From positions 1-35,650 of the forward strand of contig JAKFXY010000026.1 in the NCBI GenBank assembly GCA_021731165.1: a stretch of DNA of 35,650 bases, in the 5' to 3' direction. A program made the position numbers and the translations under genes. The stretch is from Acidobacteriota bacterium (GTDB lineage Bacteria; Acidobacteriota; Vicinamibacteria; Vicinamibacterales; UBA2999). Shown here piece after piece: positions 9,526-17,593 of the stretch. The notes beneath the pieces are model-generated. The model was not told where the DNA came from. It did not search any database and worked only from the letters and a program-made list of their open reading frames with translations. Positions within the stretch are counted from its first letter, which is position 1, and each line of letters begins with the position of its first letter.

Positions 9526-9649
9526 GCTGAGGCAGTGGGTTCGGAGGAGACTTAGGATCGAACGGAATTGAGACGCTCAGCTCTGTGATGAGCTGAGCTG
9601 CTCTGCCATTGGCCTTGATTGTGAGCGCTTGGTAGTTCGGGCCTACCAA
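9425..9649 (-). pseudogene. Truncated retropepsin-like aspartic protease fragment
   Basis: The 74-residue frame starts with TTG at 9649 (LVGPNYQALTIKANGRAAQL) and contains a retropepsin-type active-site segment, [10 protein letters not shown], with Asp50-Thr-Gly. Intact single-chain relatives continue for some 80-100 residues after the DTG, including a hydrophobic-hydrophobic-glycine flap partner. Here only about 22 residues follow before a stop, and the downstream sequence is occupied in another frame by a SEC-C gene. I therefore call it a truncated or frameshifted remnant. It begins 12 bp after the DUF5678-like gene, a pairing I recall from other bacteria but cannot verify here. Confidence 0.5.
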
Positions 9650-9661
9650 TTGAGGCCGGCC

Positions 9662-9901
9662 CTAGGCGTGGATCGTGACCGTGTACGCTTCAGGACCCGG
9701 CTCGCACGGCTGGATCATGCAGGTACCAGGCGCGAACTGCTTCTGTGCTTCAAGGTACGCCTCAAGTGTGGAGCCGTACACGCCGGCAACTTCCTCTCCG
9801 CGGATCACCAGCACCTTGGCGCGGTGTCGGGCGACGAGTTCGTCTTGATGCGCGATAAAATACTTCAGCTCAGTATCGACTTTTCCGCGCCTTCTCTGCA
9901 A
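9662..9901 (-). CDS. DUF5678-like small protein
   Basis: The product is a 79-residue soluble protein. Its core, ELKYFIAHQDELVARHRAKVLVIRGEEVAGVYGSTLEAYLEAQKQF followed by CMIQPCEPGPEAYTVTIHA, matches the pattern of the short DUF5678-type proteins of unknown function. The assigned start is a TTG at 9901 with GAGGAG very close upstream; a stronger AAGGAGGAG lies about 20 bases further 5', so the true N-terminus is uncertain. It precedes the broken retropepsin-like frame by 12 bp on the same strand, and the two probably formed a small operon. No function is known; I infer none. Confidence 0.7.
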   Translation of the reverse strand: MQRRRGKVDTELKYFIAHQDELVARHRAKVLVIRGEEVAGVYGSTLEAYLEAQKQFAPGTCMIQPCEPGPEAYTVTIHA

Positions 9902-9942
9902 TCTCCTCGAAAGGGTGGCGCTCCTCCTTACGGCGGTCCAAG

Positions 9943-11025
9943 CTAAAAGCGCAGACGCACACCTCCAGACGTCGTCAGACCGCCGGCCTTAGTCTGCGCC
10001 GACCGCGAGGCAGTGACCGGCAAATCCAGTGTCGATTCGGCGAACATGGCGGTGAAACCAATCCCTACATGACGTGTGAAGAAGAATGCCGCATCGCCTC
10101 CAACATTAAATCCCAGCTTCGACTTCTTGGCCTCGACGACCTGCGCGGATTGAAACGACGCATCGTCGTATGGATAGTCGTCGGTGTACGTGAAGGCGGT
10201 GACGATTCCCTGCTTAACGCGGAACAGCGACGGCCCCGCAAACGCCGCGACCTCAAAGCGCGATCCGACATATACCGCGGCTCGAACCTGTGCGTGCAAC
10301 GCCAATTCCTCACGTTGAAGTCCGGCGATCCGGCCGGTCACCTGGCGCAGCTGATTGAAGAAGAACGGATGCGGGACAGCGCCACTCAAAGTACTTGGCG
10401 TAGCGCGAGAGAATCGACTGACTGCGACACCAATGCCAATCCGACGCGAGATCATCCCTCCACCAGCCAACGAAAGCCCCAGACCTCGGTCCACGGTGTA
10501 GGCCGTATCGAAGCGAGCGGTCTCTGCGTTCTCGAGGTAAGTAACGCTCTCAGCGAAAGTGTTCGGTGTCATCTGGTAGGCGCCATTGACGGAAAGAAAC
10601 ACCCGAGGGAGTCCAGCCCTCATCGACACGGACGCGGTGGAACGCCGGGGCAACGACTGAGGTGCTGCCGGTGAACGCGCCGGGGTTCCTGGCCGGACGG
10701 CCGGGGCATCACCTCTCAGTGTCCTCATTGGTGGATCTGGAAGGCCACGGAGGAGCTGAACTTGGGTTCTAGCAATCAGCCCCCGGTCCCCTCGCCCACC
10801 CAGTACTTCTGGAATGATCACCTCATACCAACGGTCCGATTGCGCCGTCACATCAAGCGTCACGCCGGCCATCACCGTCGTGGCAACGACGGCCGAATCA
10901 GATCGCCAGATGACGGTGCCGTCACGTAACACTCGACCTTGCGATGGCTGCTGCGCGAAGGCGGAACTGAACAGCGCAAGCCCCCCGATCACAAGCGTGA
11001 GGACCACACCAATTCGCTTGGTCAT
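9943..11025 (-). CDS. Secreted SH3-like / outer-membrane beta-barrel-like protein
   Basis: The 360-residue product begins with a Sec signal peptide, MTKRIGVVLTLVIGGLALFSSAFAQQ, with probable cleavage after AFA near residue 24. Residues about 28-90 (VLRDGTVIWRSDSAVVATTVMAGVTLDV...WYEVIIP) have the outline of a bacterial SH3-like domain. A Pro/Arg-rich linker follows. Residues about 145-360 alternate aromatic and small residues in a beta-barrel pattern and end with the C-terminal aromatic VRLRF, typical of outer-membrane proteins recognised by the Bam complex. The start ATG (11025) overlaps the protease stop codon as TGATG, so translation is probably coupled to the M4 peptidase upstream. Substrate or partner is unknown; it may display, anchor or export the protease. 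Confidence 0.8.
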   Translation of the reverse strand: MTKRIGVVLTLVIGGLALFSSAFAQQPSQGRVLRDGTVIWRSDSAVVATTVMAGVTLDVTAQSDRWYEVIIPEVLGGRGDRGLIARTQVQLLRGLPDPPMRTLRGDAPAVRPGTPARSPAAPQSLPRRSTASVSMRAGLPRVFLSVNGAYQMTPNTFAESVTYLENAETARFDTAYTVDRGLGLSLAGGGMISRRIGIGVAVSRFSRATPSTLSGAVPHPFFFNQLRQVTGRIAGLQREELALHAQVRAAVYVGSRFEVAAFAGPSLFRVKQGIVTAFTYTDDYPYDDASFQSAQVVEAKKSKLGFNVGGDAAFFFTRHVGIGFTAMFAESTLDLPVTASRSAQTKAGGLTTSGGVRLRF

Positions 11026-12680
11026 CAGAGCACCCCCACCGCAGTCCATGCCTGGGTCACGGCTCGTTCGACTGGGCCACCTACTCCATACAGATCTTGA
11101 GCAGCACGCAGCGTGGCCGCTCGTGCTGTCGAGAATGTCGCGTTCGGCGGCATGAGCGAGGTGAAAGCCCGGTAGTAGACCTTCTCGATCTGTTCCCGGT
11201 TCACGGCGCCTACACCCTGGACAGTGATGCCGGAGGTGCGGTTTGTCCCACCTTCGATCGCGAGATAGAACGCCTGGTTCGCAATCCCTGAATTCGTGTG
11301 GACGCCACCGTTATCATCGGCACCCCGGTAGCGCTGCGAGTAGTGATCCGGATCGCCATAGAGGCCAGGGTTCGCCATAGACCGGTCCCCGTGTAGTACA
11401 CCCGGCCGTACGGCACGCGAGATGTCCTTTCCCATCACGTAGTCCGCCTGTCCAACGCCACTCCCTTGGGGGCGATAGAAGAACTCGACGCTCTTGCCCA
11501 TCATGTCGGAAAAGGCTTCATTAAGCGCGCCAGACTCGTTTCGGTAGACCAGGTTCGAGGTGGCTTCCGTCACGGCGTGGGTCAGTTCGTGCGCCGCGAT
11601 ATCCAAGGCGCCGCTGAAGTATGTATAGTTGCGGCCCGAGACAGAGAATCCGGACGGAATCCCGCTCCCAAAATTCATCACGCCCTGTCCACCCGGACCG
11701 CAAACTCCACACCAGAAGGCATTCAGGGCAAACTGGTAGAAATCAAGATTCGATAGGGACAACGCGCCCTGCTGCGACACGGCGTTCACGGCGATATTGA
11801 TCGGACCGTTCCGATTGTCCAAGCCGCTGCGACCGAATCGCTTGTAGTAGTAGTCGTAGGTCCAGCTCACGTGCGCATGCGCATCCACGACTGATACATC
11901 CGACCAGACGTTATCCGAGTCGCTGGCTAGGTCGCTCACGGCATACGGAAGAACACCATTGAACAGGAGCTTGGTGCGCGTAAGATTGCCCCGCAGGTCG
12001 AAGGTCTGGATGACCGGCGGCCGATGGCGGTCGAACGCGACATAGGTTCCCGCCGTACTCTCTACGCTCAACTTCTTCCGGTCTCCCAAGACACCAGTGC
12101 CAGTGCCAACCGCCGCCTGCGACTGGATCTCGCTGTAGCGCATCCGTTCCGCGCCGCTCTGCGCGTCGACGAAGGCACGAAACACATCTCCGTTTCCGGT
12201 CACGACGGCGGTGTAGGCAAGCTGGTAGTCACCGTCGTCGAGCCGGACGATGACGAGATCGGGCGGTACGAGGAGCATCGCGGCCGGCCCGCCAAGGCCC
12301 AGGAGTGCGGCGCGCGCATCCTCAGCGGACAGGGCGTGGTTGATCGATAGTTGCAGGTCTGGTGAGATCTCTCCAAAGATCGAGATCGGTAGTCCAGCCT
12401 CGGAGTCGCGAACGACCTCCGCGCCCCAGATGGGGACACCTTGGTGATACTGCTGAAGCCGCTCAAGCGTCCGCGACGGCAGCATGGGGTCGCGTTCCAG
12501 GCGACTACGACGCAGATTGCCGTCGCGCTCTCGCTGCATTACGTATCTATCCCACGTTCTGAGATCGTCAACCGACATCGCCTGGATAGCGACGCCGGTT
12601 GACCGTTGGGCAGTACCAAGTCCCTGGGCAATCACAAGAATGGCACCTATCGCGCACATGAGAGCGAGTCGTCGGTTCAT
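11025..12680 (-). CDS. Secreted M4 (thermolysin-family) zinc metalloprotease
   Basis: This 551-residue protein is a secreted neutral protease precursor. A signal peptide covers about residues 1-24 (MNRRLALMCAIGAILVIAQG). A propeptide follows (about 30-200), including an FTP-like segment with LQQYHQGVPIWGAEVV. The catalytic domain (about 205-551) has the zinc motif HELTH at 364-368 and the third ligand Glu388 in NEAFSD, with the catalytic His region DNGGVHTNSGIANQAFY. It also has the M4 hallmark of a dense Tyr/Asp stretch, AHVSWTYDYYYKRFGRSGLD. All catalytic residues are intact. It is translationally coupled by TGATG to the following beta-barrel-like gene. A 106-bp gap separates it from the AAA+ regulator gene upstream on the same strand, which could control it. 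Confidence 0.94.
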   Translation of the reverse strand: MNRRLALMCAIGAILVIAQGLGTAQRSTGVAIQAMSVDDLRTWDRYVMQRERDGNLRRSRLERDPMLPSRTLERLQQYHQGVPIWGAEVVRDSEAGLPISIFGEISPDLQLSINHALSAEDARAALLGLGGPAAMLLVPPDLVIVRLDDGDYQLAYTAVVTGNGDVFRAFVDAQSGAERMRYSEIQSQAAVGTGTGVLGDRKKLSVESTAGTYVAFDRHRPPVIQTFDLRGNLTRTKLLFNGVLPYAVSDLASDSDNVWSDVSVVDAHAHVSWTYDYYYKRFGRSGLDNRNGPINIAVNAVSQQGALSLSNLDFYQFALNAFWCGVCGPGGQGVMNFGSGIPSGFSVSGRNYTYFSGALDIAAHELTHAVTEATSNLVYRNESGALNEAFSDMMGKSVEFFYRPQGSGVGQADYVMGKDISRAVRPGVLHGDRSMANPGLYGDPDHYSQRYRGADDNGGVHTNSGIANQAFYLAIEGGTNRTSGITVQGVGAVNREQIEKVYYRAFTSLMPPNATFSTARAATLRAAQDLYGVGGPVERAVTQAWTAVGVL

Positions 12681-12786
12681 TTGGCATTTTCCGTATTAGG
12701 TCTTGACGGGGAGCGCAATGACCGGGCCGATCATACAACTGAGCCAGTAGCTAACAACTATATGGCTGCAGACTCTCTACCGCGCC

Positions 12787-14223
12787 CTAACTCTCCTGCT
12801 GTCCGTCTGTTGGCTCGCTGACCGACTCGACCCAGGCCGGCAAGATCGCCATTGACGGACGATGCGCTCGGCGGGTGTGCCTGAGATAGGCCTGCAAGGT
12901 GTGATAGCTGATGTCGAGGACCTGACAGGTGCGCCGCTTGTTCCTGCCGCAGCGCTCGAACACCAGCCGTGCGTACCTGCTGCCCCAGGCCCGCATCGAT
13001 TCTCCCGAGGCGAGTGAGGCACCGACGACAGGACCGTAGTCGCTGCGGAGTGGGGGTGGCAGGTCATCCAGCTCGATGCGGTCCGACTCGGTGAGCGCCA
13101 CGGCCCGTTCGATCAACCGCTCGAGCTCCCGCACGTTGCCTGGCCAGCCGTACAGCAACAGGGCGTCGATTGCCGCATCCGACAACCCGAGGTCCCGCGA
13201 CGACCGATGACCGGCAAGAAAGTGGGCCGCCAGTTCGGGAATGTCGTCGCGGCGCGACCGGAGCGACGGCACACGAATCTCGACGCCGCCAAGCCGGTAC
13301 GACAGGTCGGCGCGAAACAGTCCCCGCGTCACCATGTCCCCGAGCGGCCTGTTGGTCGCCGCCACGATGCGAGTGTTCACGCGGCGGGTGCCCGAGCCGC
13401 CCACGCGTTCCACCGCGACCTCCTGGATAACACGCAGCAGCTTCGCCTGAGCCACGAGCGACAGGTCCGACACCTCGTCGAGAAACAGCGTGCCCCCTTC
13501 CGCATGCTCGAACTTGCCCCTTCTCCCGCGGACACCGGTGGCCGTGCGGTCCTCGATGCCGAACAATTCCGCCTCGAGAAGGGTTTCCACCAGCGCGGCA
13601 CAATTGACTGCCACGAACGGGCCGGTGCGCCGGCGGCTCAGCTCATGGAGCTGCCGCGCCACGAGCTCCTTGCCAGTGCCTGACTCTCCCTCGATCAACA
13701 CCGTGAACTCCGTGAGCGCCACACGCTCGACTTGCGCGCGCAGCCGCTGCATGACCGCCGACGAACCGACAAGCGGTCCAGGACCGCTTGGCTTGTTGCG
13801 GGCCGGAGCGCTCGTGCGGGCGCGGTTCGCCTCGAGAACCAGTCCGCCGAGCTGGGCGATGGCCCCAAGTATCTCCACCTCGGCATCGCCGGGCGCCCGG
13901 CCAGGCTCGAAGGATGCCTCGAGCACGGCCTGCACCGAGGGATCCGCGCTCGGCACACCCAGGACAATCGAATCGGCGGTGCGGGTTGGCGTCACCAGCC
14001 TGGCCTGGTACCGCGCCGGAATCTCCCGCAGGCGCACGCTGCGCATCGACAGCAGCCGGCGCACCTCGTGCTCAAAGACAGCAGGCAGGTCGCGTTCCGC
14101 GGTTCTCCGGGCAAGCGCCTCGCCGAGCGCTGCCAGAAGCGGCTGAATTCCCATATCGACGACGCTGGACATCATGGCCTCCAGTTGACGTGCTGCGGGT
14201 AACTGAACCAATCCATGTGCCAC
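12787..14223 (-). CDS. Sigma-54-type AAA+ transcription regulator with degenerate GAFTGA loop
   Basis: The 478-residue protein has an N-terminal sensor-like region (about 20-140, possibly GAF-like, not a receiver domain), a central AAA+ domain (about 150-385) and a C-terminal Fis-type helix-turn-helix (about 415-450, CGRNKRRTCQVLDISYHTLQAYL). Walker A is GESGTGKE (179-186), Walker B GGTLFLDEV (243-251); FRADLSYRL and GWPGNVRELERL are also present. The sigma-54-contacting loop, normally GAFTGA, reads DRTATGV at about 225-231. Some enhancer-binding proteins with altered loops do not act through sigma-54. Several ATGs lie near the 5' end (residues 1, 17, 18, 24), so the start is uncertain. It is upstream of, and co-oriented with, the M4 protease gene. 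Confidence 0.9.
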   Translation of the reverse strand: MAHGLVQLPAARQLEAMMSSVVDMGIQPLLAALGEALARRTAERDLPAVFEHEVRRLLSMRSVRLREIPARYQARLVTPTRTADSIVLGVPSADPSVQAVLEASFEPGRAPGDAEVEILGAIAQLGGLVLEANRARTSAPARNKPSGPGPLVGSSAVMQRLRAQVERVALTEFTVLIEGESGTGKELVARQLHELSRRRTGPFVAVNCAALVETLLEAELFGIEDRTATGVRGRRGKFEHAEGGTLFLDEVSDLSLVAQAKLLRVIQEVAVERVGGSGTRRVNTRIVAATNRPLGDMVTRGLFRADLSYRLGGVEIRVPSLRSRRDDIPELAAHFLAGHRSSRDLGLSDAAIDALLLYGWPGNVRELERLIERAVALTESDRIELDDLPPPLRSDYGPVVGASLASGESMRAWGSRYARLVFERCGRNKRRTCQVLDISYHTLQAYLRHTRRAHRPSMAILPAWVESVSEPTDGQQES

Positions 14224-14449
14224 TACCCCAGCGGCTCTCGTAAGTACTCACGTCTGCAGGGGTTCAGGTCCACGGACGCGACGCAGGCACTTCACGCCGG
14301 GTAAGTCGTCCCCTCAGCCTGGCCACTTCACGCCGCGCGCAAGGGAACCGAATACCCGACGTGCGCCGCGCGGCCCTCGGCCGCCGTCGCGGTCGTCAGA
14401 AGACTTGATCAATGGCGCACGGGACACGGAGTGCAGACGAAGAGAGGCC
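14224..14449. other. Intergenic spacer with a 12-bp direct repeat
   Basis: No gene is supported in these 226 bases. The sequence CACTTCACGCCG occurs twice in the same orientation, at 14288-14299 and 14324-14335, starts 36 bp apart. That is a spacing suited to a dimeric regulator binding one face of DNA upstream of the AAA+ regulator gene. A GC-rich inverted stretch lies around 14365-14390. I see no convincing -24/-12 promoter. Confidence 0.35.
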
Positions 14450-15022
14450 TTACTTCTGATCGATCCACGTGCCGTTGGACAGTCGCCGCAGAAGGCGGGT
14501 GCGGCCGGTGACGCCCAACACCCGTACGGCGAACTGAGAGCCGTCGAACCCACGCAGGTAGATTGTCCCGGACGTCGCTGTCCCCGCAGGCGTAAAAGAC
14601 ATCAGCGTGGTGTTGCCAATCTTGACCGGGTCCGGACCGGATCCTCCGTCAGAGAGGGCAATGGCTACGTGTGGGAAGAGTTGGGACAAACGCGCCGGGG
14701 CTTCCAGCGCCACGTCGATCCCCTGCCCGATGTCTACCGCCCTTACACCGTTGCCGTTGCCGTCTGCGAAGAGGGCAACGGTGTAATCGGCCCCGGCGGC
14801 CTCGAACCGTAGCGCCACGTTCGCCGACCTGGCCACGGCCCGTCCACGGGCGAGCGCCATCTGCCCGGCCAGATACCGTGCCGCGGCCAGCGCCCTGAAC
14901 TGGTGCACCGTGACAAGTGTCTGCGGCACCGCAATCGCTGAGACGATCGCGATCAAGGCGGTGACGAAGATGAGCTCGACCAGCGAGTAGCCTCCATTGG
15001 AACGGAGCGGCCGCGGATGCAT
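14450..15022 (-). CDS. Type II secretion / type IV pilus pseudopilin (GspH/FimT-like)
   Basis: The 190-residue product starts MHPRPLRSNGGYSLVELIFVTALIAIVSAIAVP: a short basic leader, a prepilin peptidase site (G-G|YSLVE, with the +5 Glu), and an 18-residue hydrophobic helix. The rest is a small globular beta-rich domain as in GspH/FimT minor pseudopilins, with LAGQMALARGRAVARSANVALRF. The frame is open far upstream, but the upstream translation is low-complexity Arg/Gly and belongs to the comEA region in another frame; ATG 15022 is the start. No other pilin, secretin or assembly ATPase is nearby, so the machine it serves is elsewhere. ComEA-like protein is encoded just upstream on the same strand. 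Confidence 0.88.
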   Translation of the reverse strand: MHPRPLRSNGGYSLVELIFVTALIAIVSAIAVPQTLVTVHQFRALAAARYLAGQMALARGRAVARSANVALRFEAAGADYTVALFADGNGNGVRAVDIGQGIDVALEAPARLSQLFPHVAIALSDGGSGPDPVKIGNTTLMSFTPAGTATSGTIYLRGFDGSQFAVRVLGVTGRTRLLRRLSNGTWIDQK

Positions 15023-15114
15023 TCCGCACCCGCGGCCAACCCCGCCTCCCACCCGAAGGCGCACCGTCGTGCCGCCCCCTGCGACCCGCCGGCGACGCCC
15101 CGATGCGGAGCGGC

Positions 15115-15447
15115 CTACTGCGCGGCCCGTTCGCTCCGCGCCGTCGTCACGGTGATGAGCGGCTTCATCTTGAGGAAGCTCTTCTCGCCCACCCCCCGGA
15201 CGTTCATCAGGTCCTCGACCTTCTTGAATCCGCCGTTCTTCTGCCGGTACTCGACGATCCGCTCGGCTGTCCTTGTACCGATGCCTGGTAGCGACTCGAG
15301 TTGCACGATCGTCGCGGTATTGAGATTCACGGTCGCGGCCGAGGTCACCTCGGTCTTCGACGCCGTCTGGCGCTCCGGCTCCTGCGCGCCAAGCGCCCCT
15401 GCGCCGAGCACGAGCGTCAACAGCGCCACTGTCATCATGCGGGTCAT
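15115..15447 (-). CDS. ComEA-like secreted helix-hairpin-helix DNA-binding protein
   Basis: The 110-residue protein has a signal peptide (MTRMMTVALLTLVLGAGALGAQ, cleavage near residue 21) and then a tandem helix-hairpin-helix: VNLNTATIVQLESLPGIGTRTAERIVEYR (about 40-68) and FKKVEDLMNVRGVGEKSFLKMKPLITV. The two GIG/GVG turns are the DNA-backbone contacts. Such periplasmic proteins are related to ComEA, the DNA receptor of natural transformation, though short versions are widespread and not all are proven in competence. The start ATG 15447 has a very strong ribosome binding site, AGGAGGAGAGG on the minus strand. It precedes the pseudopilin gene by 92 bp, which fits a DNA-uptake or pilus theme. 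Confidence 0.9.
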   Translation of the reverse strand: MTRMMTVALLTLVLGAGALGAQEPERQTASKTEVTSAATVNLNTATIVQLESLPGIGTRTAERIVEYRQKNGGFKKVEDLMNVRGVGEKSFLKMKPLITVTTARSERAAQ

Positions 15448-15827
15448 CCTCTCCTCCTCTGGTCATGTTTGCCTGTGTGCGATACCCCGGCAGATTCTTT
15501 GGTCGGTGAGGTCGGGACTCGGTGACCGCGAACCCACCAGGGCGCACAACACCAGAGCAAGCGCGCGACCAGCGCGGCGGGGACACAACCGTTCTCGCAA
15601 CTACCTCGAGCGTCAGAACTTATCGGTGGAAGCGACTTCGGCGAACCAACGCGGCCCCCTGGATGCGACAACCCCGGGTGACGTCAGTGCGCGGCCACTG
15701 CATGGGAGGGACTGCGCGGCCGTCACCAGTCGCAACGTAACCACGGCTGCGCGCGTGTGCCCTGAAGTTACATCCTGAACGGAATGCGAGATCGAAGGCA
15801 CCCCAACCGCTCGCGCACGGCGGACGA
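15448..15827. other. 380-bp spacer without a supported gene
   Basis: Apart from the comEA ribosome binding site at its left edge, I find nothing with coding character here on either strand. Short frames on both strands translate to Arg-rich, unfamiliar sequence. It separates the accessory/surface region from the first gene of the NRPS cluster and probably holds the comEA promoter and the transcript end of the PPTase gene. A CTGCATGGGAGGGACTGCGC-like stretch near 15700 is G-rich but has no clear structure. Confidence 0.4.
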
Positions 15828-16616
15828 TCACCTGGAGCCGGTGAATTCCCCGGACGCTCGAAGCAGCCGGGCCCGGCCCCCCTCGTCGTCATCACCGTCA
15901 TGATTGCCAATGCGGAAGGCGTTGACTCGTTGCGTGACATCCCGCACGGCAACGGCCAATCGATAGTCGTTCACCATGAACAGCGCGAACTTCCATGCGC
16001 TTGCCGGCGCGCGATCCGCCAGTTCACACCGCAAAGACGTCGGGCCCTCGAACTCGAATGCGCACTCGTCGAGGCCAGCCAGCACCCCGTCTCCAGTCGC
16101 CTTGGCGTACGCCTCCTTCAGTGTCCAGAGCTCGACAAATCGCGCCCCCCGCTCGGCACCGCCGCAGCGTTCGACATCCGCCACCTCCGACGGCCTGAAG
16201 TGACGACGCGCGATGTCCAGATTGTCCACGCCGCCACTGACACGCTCGACGTCGATGCCCACGTCCACATCGTGTGCCACGACACACGCGACCAGCCCCC
16301 TGGCATGACTGAGATTGAACGACAGGCGCCGCCGGTCGTCATCGTGGTCGGCCAGAGCTGGCTTGCCGTTTCGTCCAGGGACGAACCGCCAGTCTCGAGC
16401 CTGGCGCTGCCCGTGCACCGAGAGCCGCCGCCGAAGCAGCAGATGCGCCGCCGCGAAATCGCGCCGGTCATGAGCGAACGCCAACCGGGCGTGCCGTGCC
16501 CGCTCGTCTTCCGACAGCAGGCCCAACGTGCGCTCGAGCGCGCGCTCATCGAGTTCTCGAGTCAGCCAATAGGCGATGTGCACCTCTGTATTCACGTCCG
16601 CCACGGCCGTCGTCAC
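15828..16616 (-). CDS. Sfp-type 4'-phosphopantetheinyl transferase
   Basis: The enzyme transfers 4'-phosphopantetheine from CoA to the carrier-domain serines of NRPS, here most plausibly Ser619, Ser1700 and Ser2796 of the NRPS encoded from 26575. The 262-residue length fits Sfp-type rather than AcpS-type. The three family motifs are visible: FNLSHARGLVACVV (about 100-113), the Mg-binding GIDVERV (120-126) and FVELWTLKEAYAKATGDG (160-177). GRNGKPAL precedes them, as usual. Its start overlaps the stop of the JmjC-type gene (ATGA), so the two are co-translated. The C-terminal 40 residues (FRIGNHDGDDDEGGRARLL...) are not family-like and may be a dispensable tail. Confidence 0.93.
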   Translation of the reverse strand: MTTAVADVNTEVHIAYWLTRELDERALERTLGLLSEDERARHARLAFAHDRRDFAAAHLLLRRRLSVHGQRQARDWRFVPGRNGKPALADHDDDRRRLSFNLSHARGLVACVVAHDVDVGIDVERVSGGVDNLDIARRHFRPSEVADVERCGGAERGARFVELWTLKEAYAKATGDGVLAGLDECAFEFEGPTSLRCELADRAPASAWKFALFMVNDYRLAVAVRDVTQRVNAFRIGNHDGDDDEGGRARLLRASGEFTGSR

Positions 16617-17593
16617 ATCCTCGCCGGCTGCCCAGCACCGTCAAGCAGGCTCGCTATGGCAGATTCCAATTCCCCGGTCTGAACGGCCTCGGGCTCCTCT
16701 TGAAACACACGACGCTCGGCCCTGAGCAATGCATCCAGGTCCAAATTGGCCGAGAGCGCGGCAATGCGCTCTTTGACCTGGATGACGATCGCCTCCAAGC
16801 CACCGCTCCCGCTCTCCAGCGACCACGGAACACGTCGCCGGAACTCGATGTCCTCCTCGGCGACTCGCTTGAGCGCCTTGGCGAGGAGCTCGGAAAACGT
16901 CAACGGGACGACACTGATGGTCAGATGCATCGATTCACGTTCGGTGCAGAACGCCTGATGCATCGCTCCACGCGGCAGGTAGAGCACGTCCCCCGGGGAC
17001 AACGCCATGGCCTCGGCTGGTGCGGTCGGCACGAAGCGATCCGGATCCCAATCGGTTTCCATCAGGGGCAGCTCCGTCTTGCCCGAGTACTCGTTGAAGA
17101 TCCGCCACTCCTTCCTCCCGATGCACTGGACGATGAACACATCGGTGATGTCGAAGTGCGGGGGGAAGCCGGTCTTGGTTGGCGGTGTCAGGTACAGATT
17201 GATCTGGGCTTGCGCCGTGAAATCCCGCCGCACCGCTTCCACGAAGCGATGGAGCCGCGCGTCGAACTTGTCCAGATCGCGAACGCGTATGGTGGACCCG
17301 CGTCGAAAACTGTCGGCGATCACGGCGAGGCCCGACTTGCCGCTCTTTCTCTGCAGGTCAACAAGCCTTCTCAATTGGCCATCGTCAAAGACATCGACGT
17401 TGCCCATGGGAATCCCTTCCCATTTGAACAACGACTCGAGCCTGGAGAGGCTATGGAGCGCGTCGAGCTGTTCCAGGTCGAGCGCGGCCTCGAATCGTGC
17501 CGCCTTCCTCTCCCGGACCTCGCTGTTGAACGCCTCGATAGTCATCCCGCCGATCAGGCTCCGGCTCAACAGCTGAGCATCGAAGACCGCCAT
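16613..17593 (-). CDS. JmjC/cupin-type Fe(II)/2-oxoglutarate oxygenase
   Basis: The 326-residue product belongs to the Cupin_4/JmjC fold group. The metal-binding facial triad is visible as His146-x-Asp148 in PPHFDITDVFIVQCIGRKEW and distal His212 in LSPGDVLYLPRGAMHQA. Relatives hydroxylate ribosomal protein residues or amino acids; NRPS-cluster members can act as tailoring hydroxylases. The start at ATG 17593 is decided by a near-perfect ribosome binding site, AAGGAGGT, six bases upstream; a longer frame to 17701 lacks one. It is co-translated with the PPTase gene and diverges from the mbtH-fhuDBC operon, so involvement in the NRPS pathway is likely. Substrate is unknown; beta-hydroxylation of an amino acid such as Asn is a hypothesis. 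Confidence 0.85.
   Translation of the reverse strand: MAVFDAQLLSRSLIGGMTIEAFNSEVRERKAARFEAALDLEQLDALHSLSRLESLFKWEGIPMGNVDVFDDGQLRRLVDLQRKSGKSGLAVIADSFRRGSTIRVRDLDKFDARLHRFVEAVRRDFTAQAQINLYLTPPTKTGFPPHFDITDVFIVQCIGRKEWRIFNEYSGKTELPLMETDWDPDRFVPTAPAEAMALSPGDVLYLPRGAMHQAFCTERESMHLTISVVPLTFSELLAKALKRVAEEDIEFRRRVPWSLESGSGGLEAIVIQVKERIAALSANLDLDALLRAERRVFQEEPEAVQTGELESAIASLLDGAGQPARM

Noticed and set aside
15023-15586. Extension of the pseudopilin frame over comEA
   Set aside because: A pilin leader must be short and basic before G|YSLVE; the extension is antisense-like low-complexity sequence overlapping a clear comEA gene in another frame.
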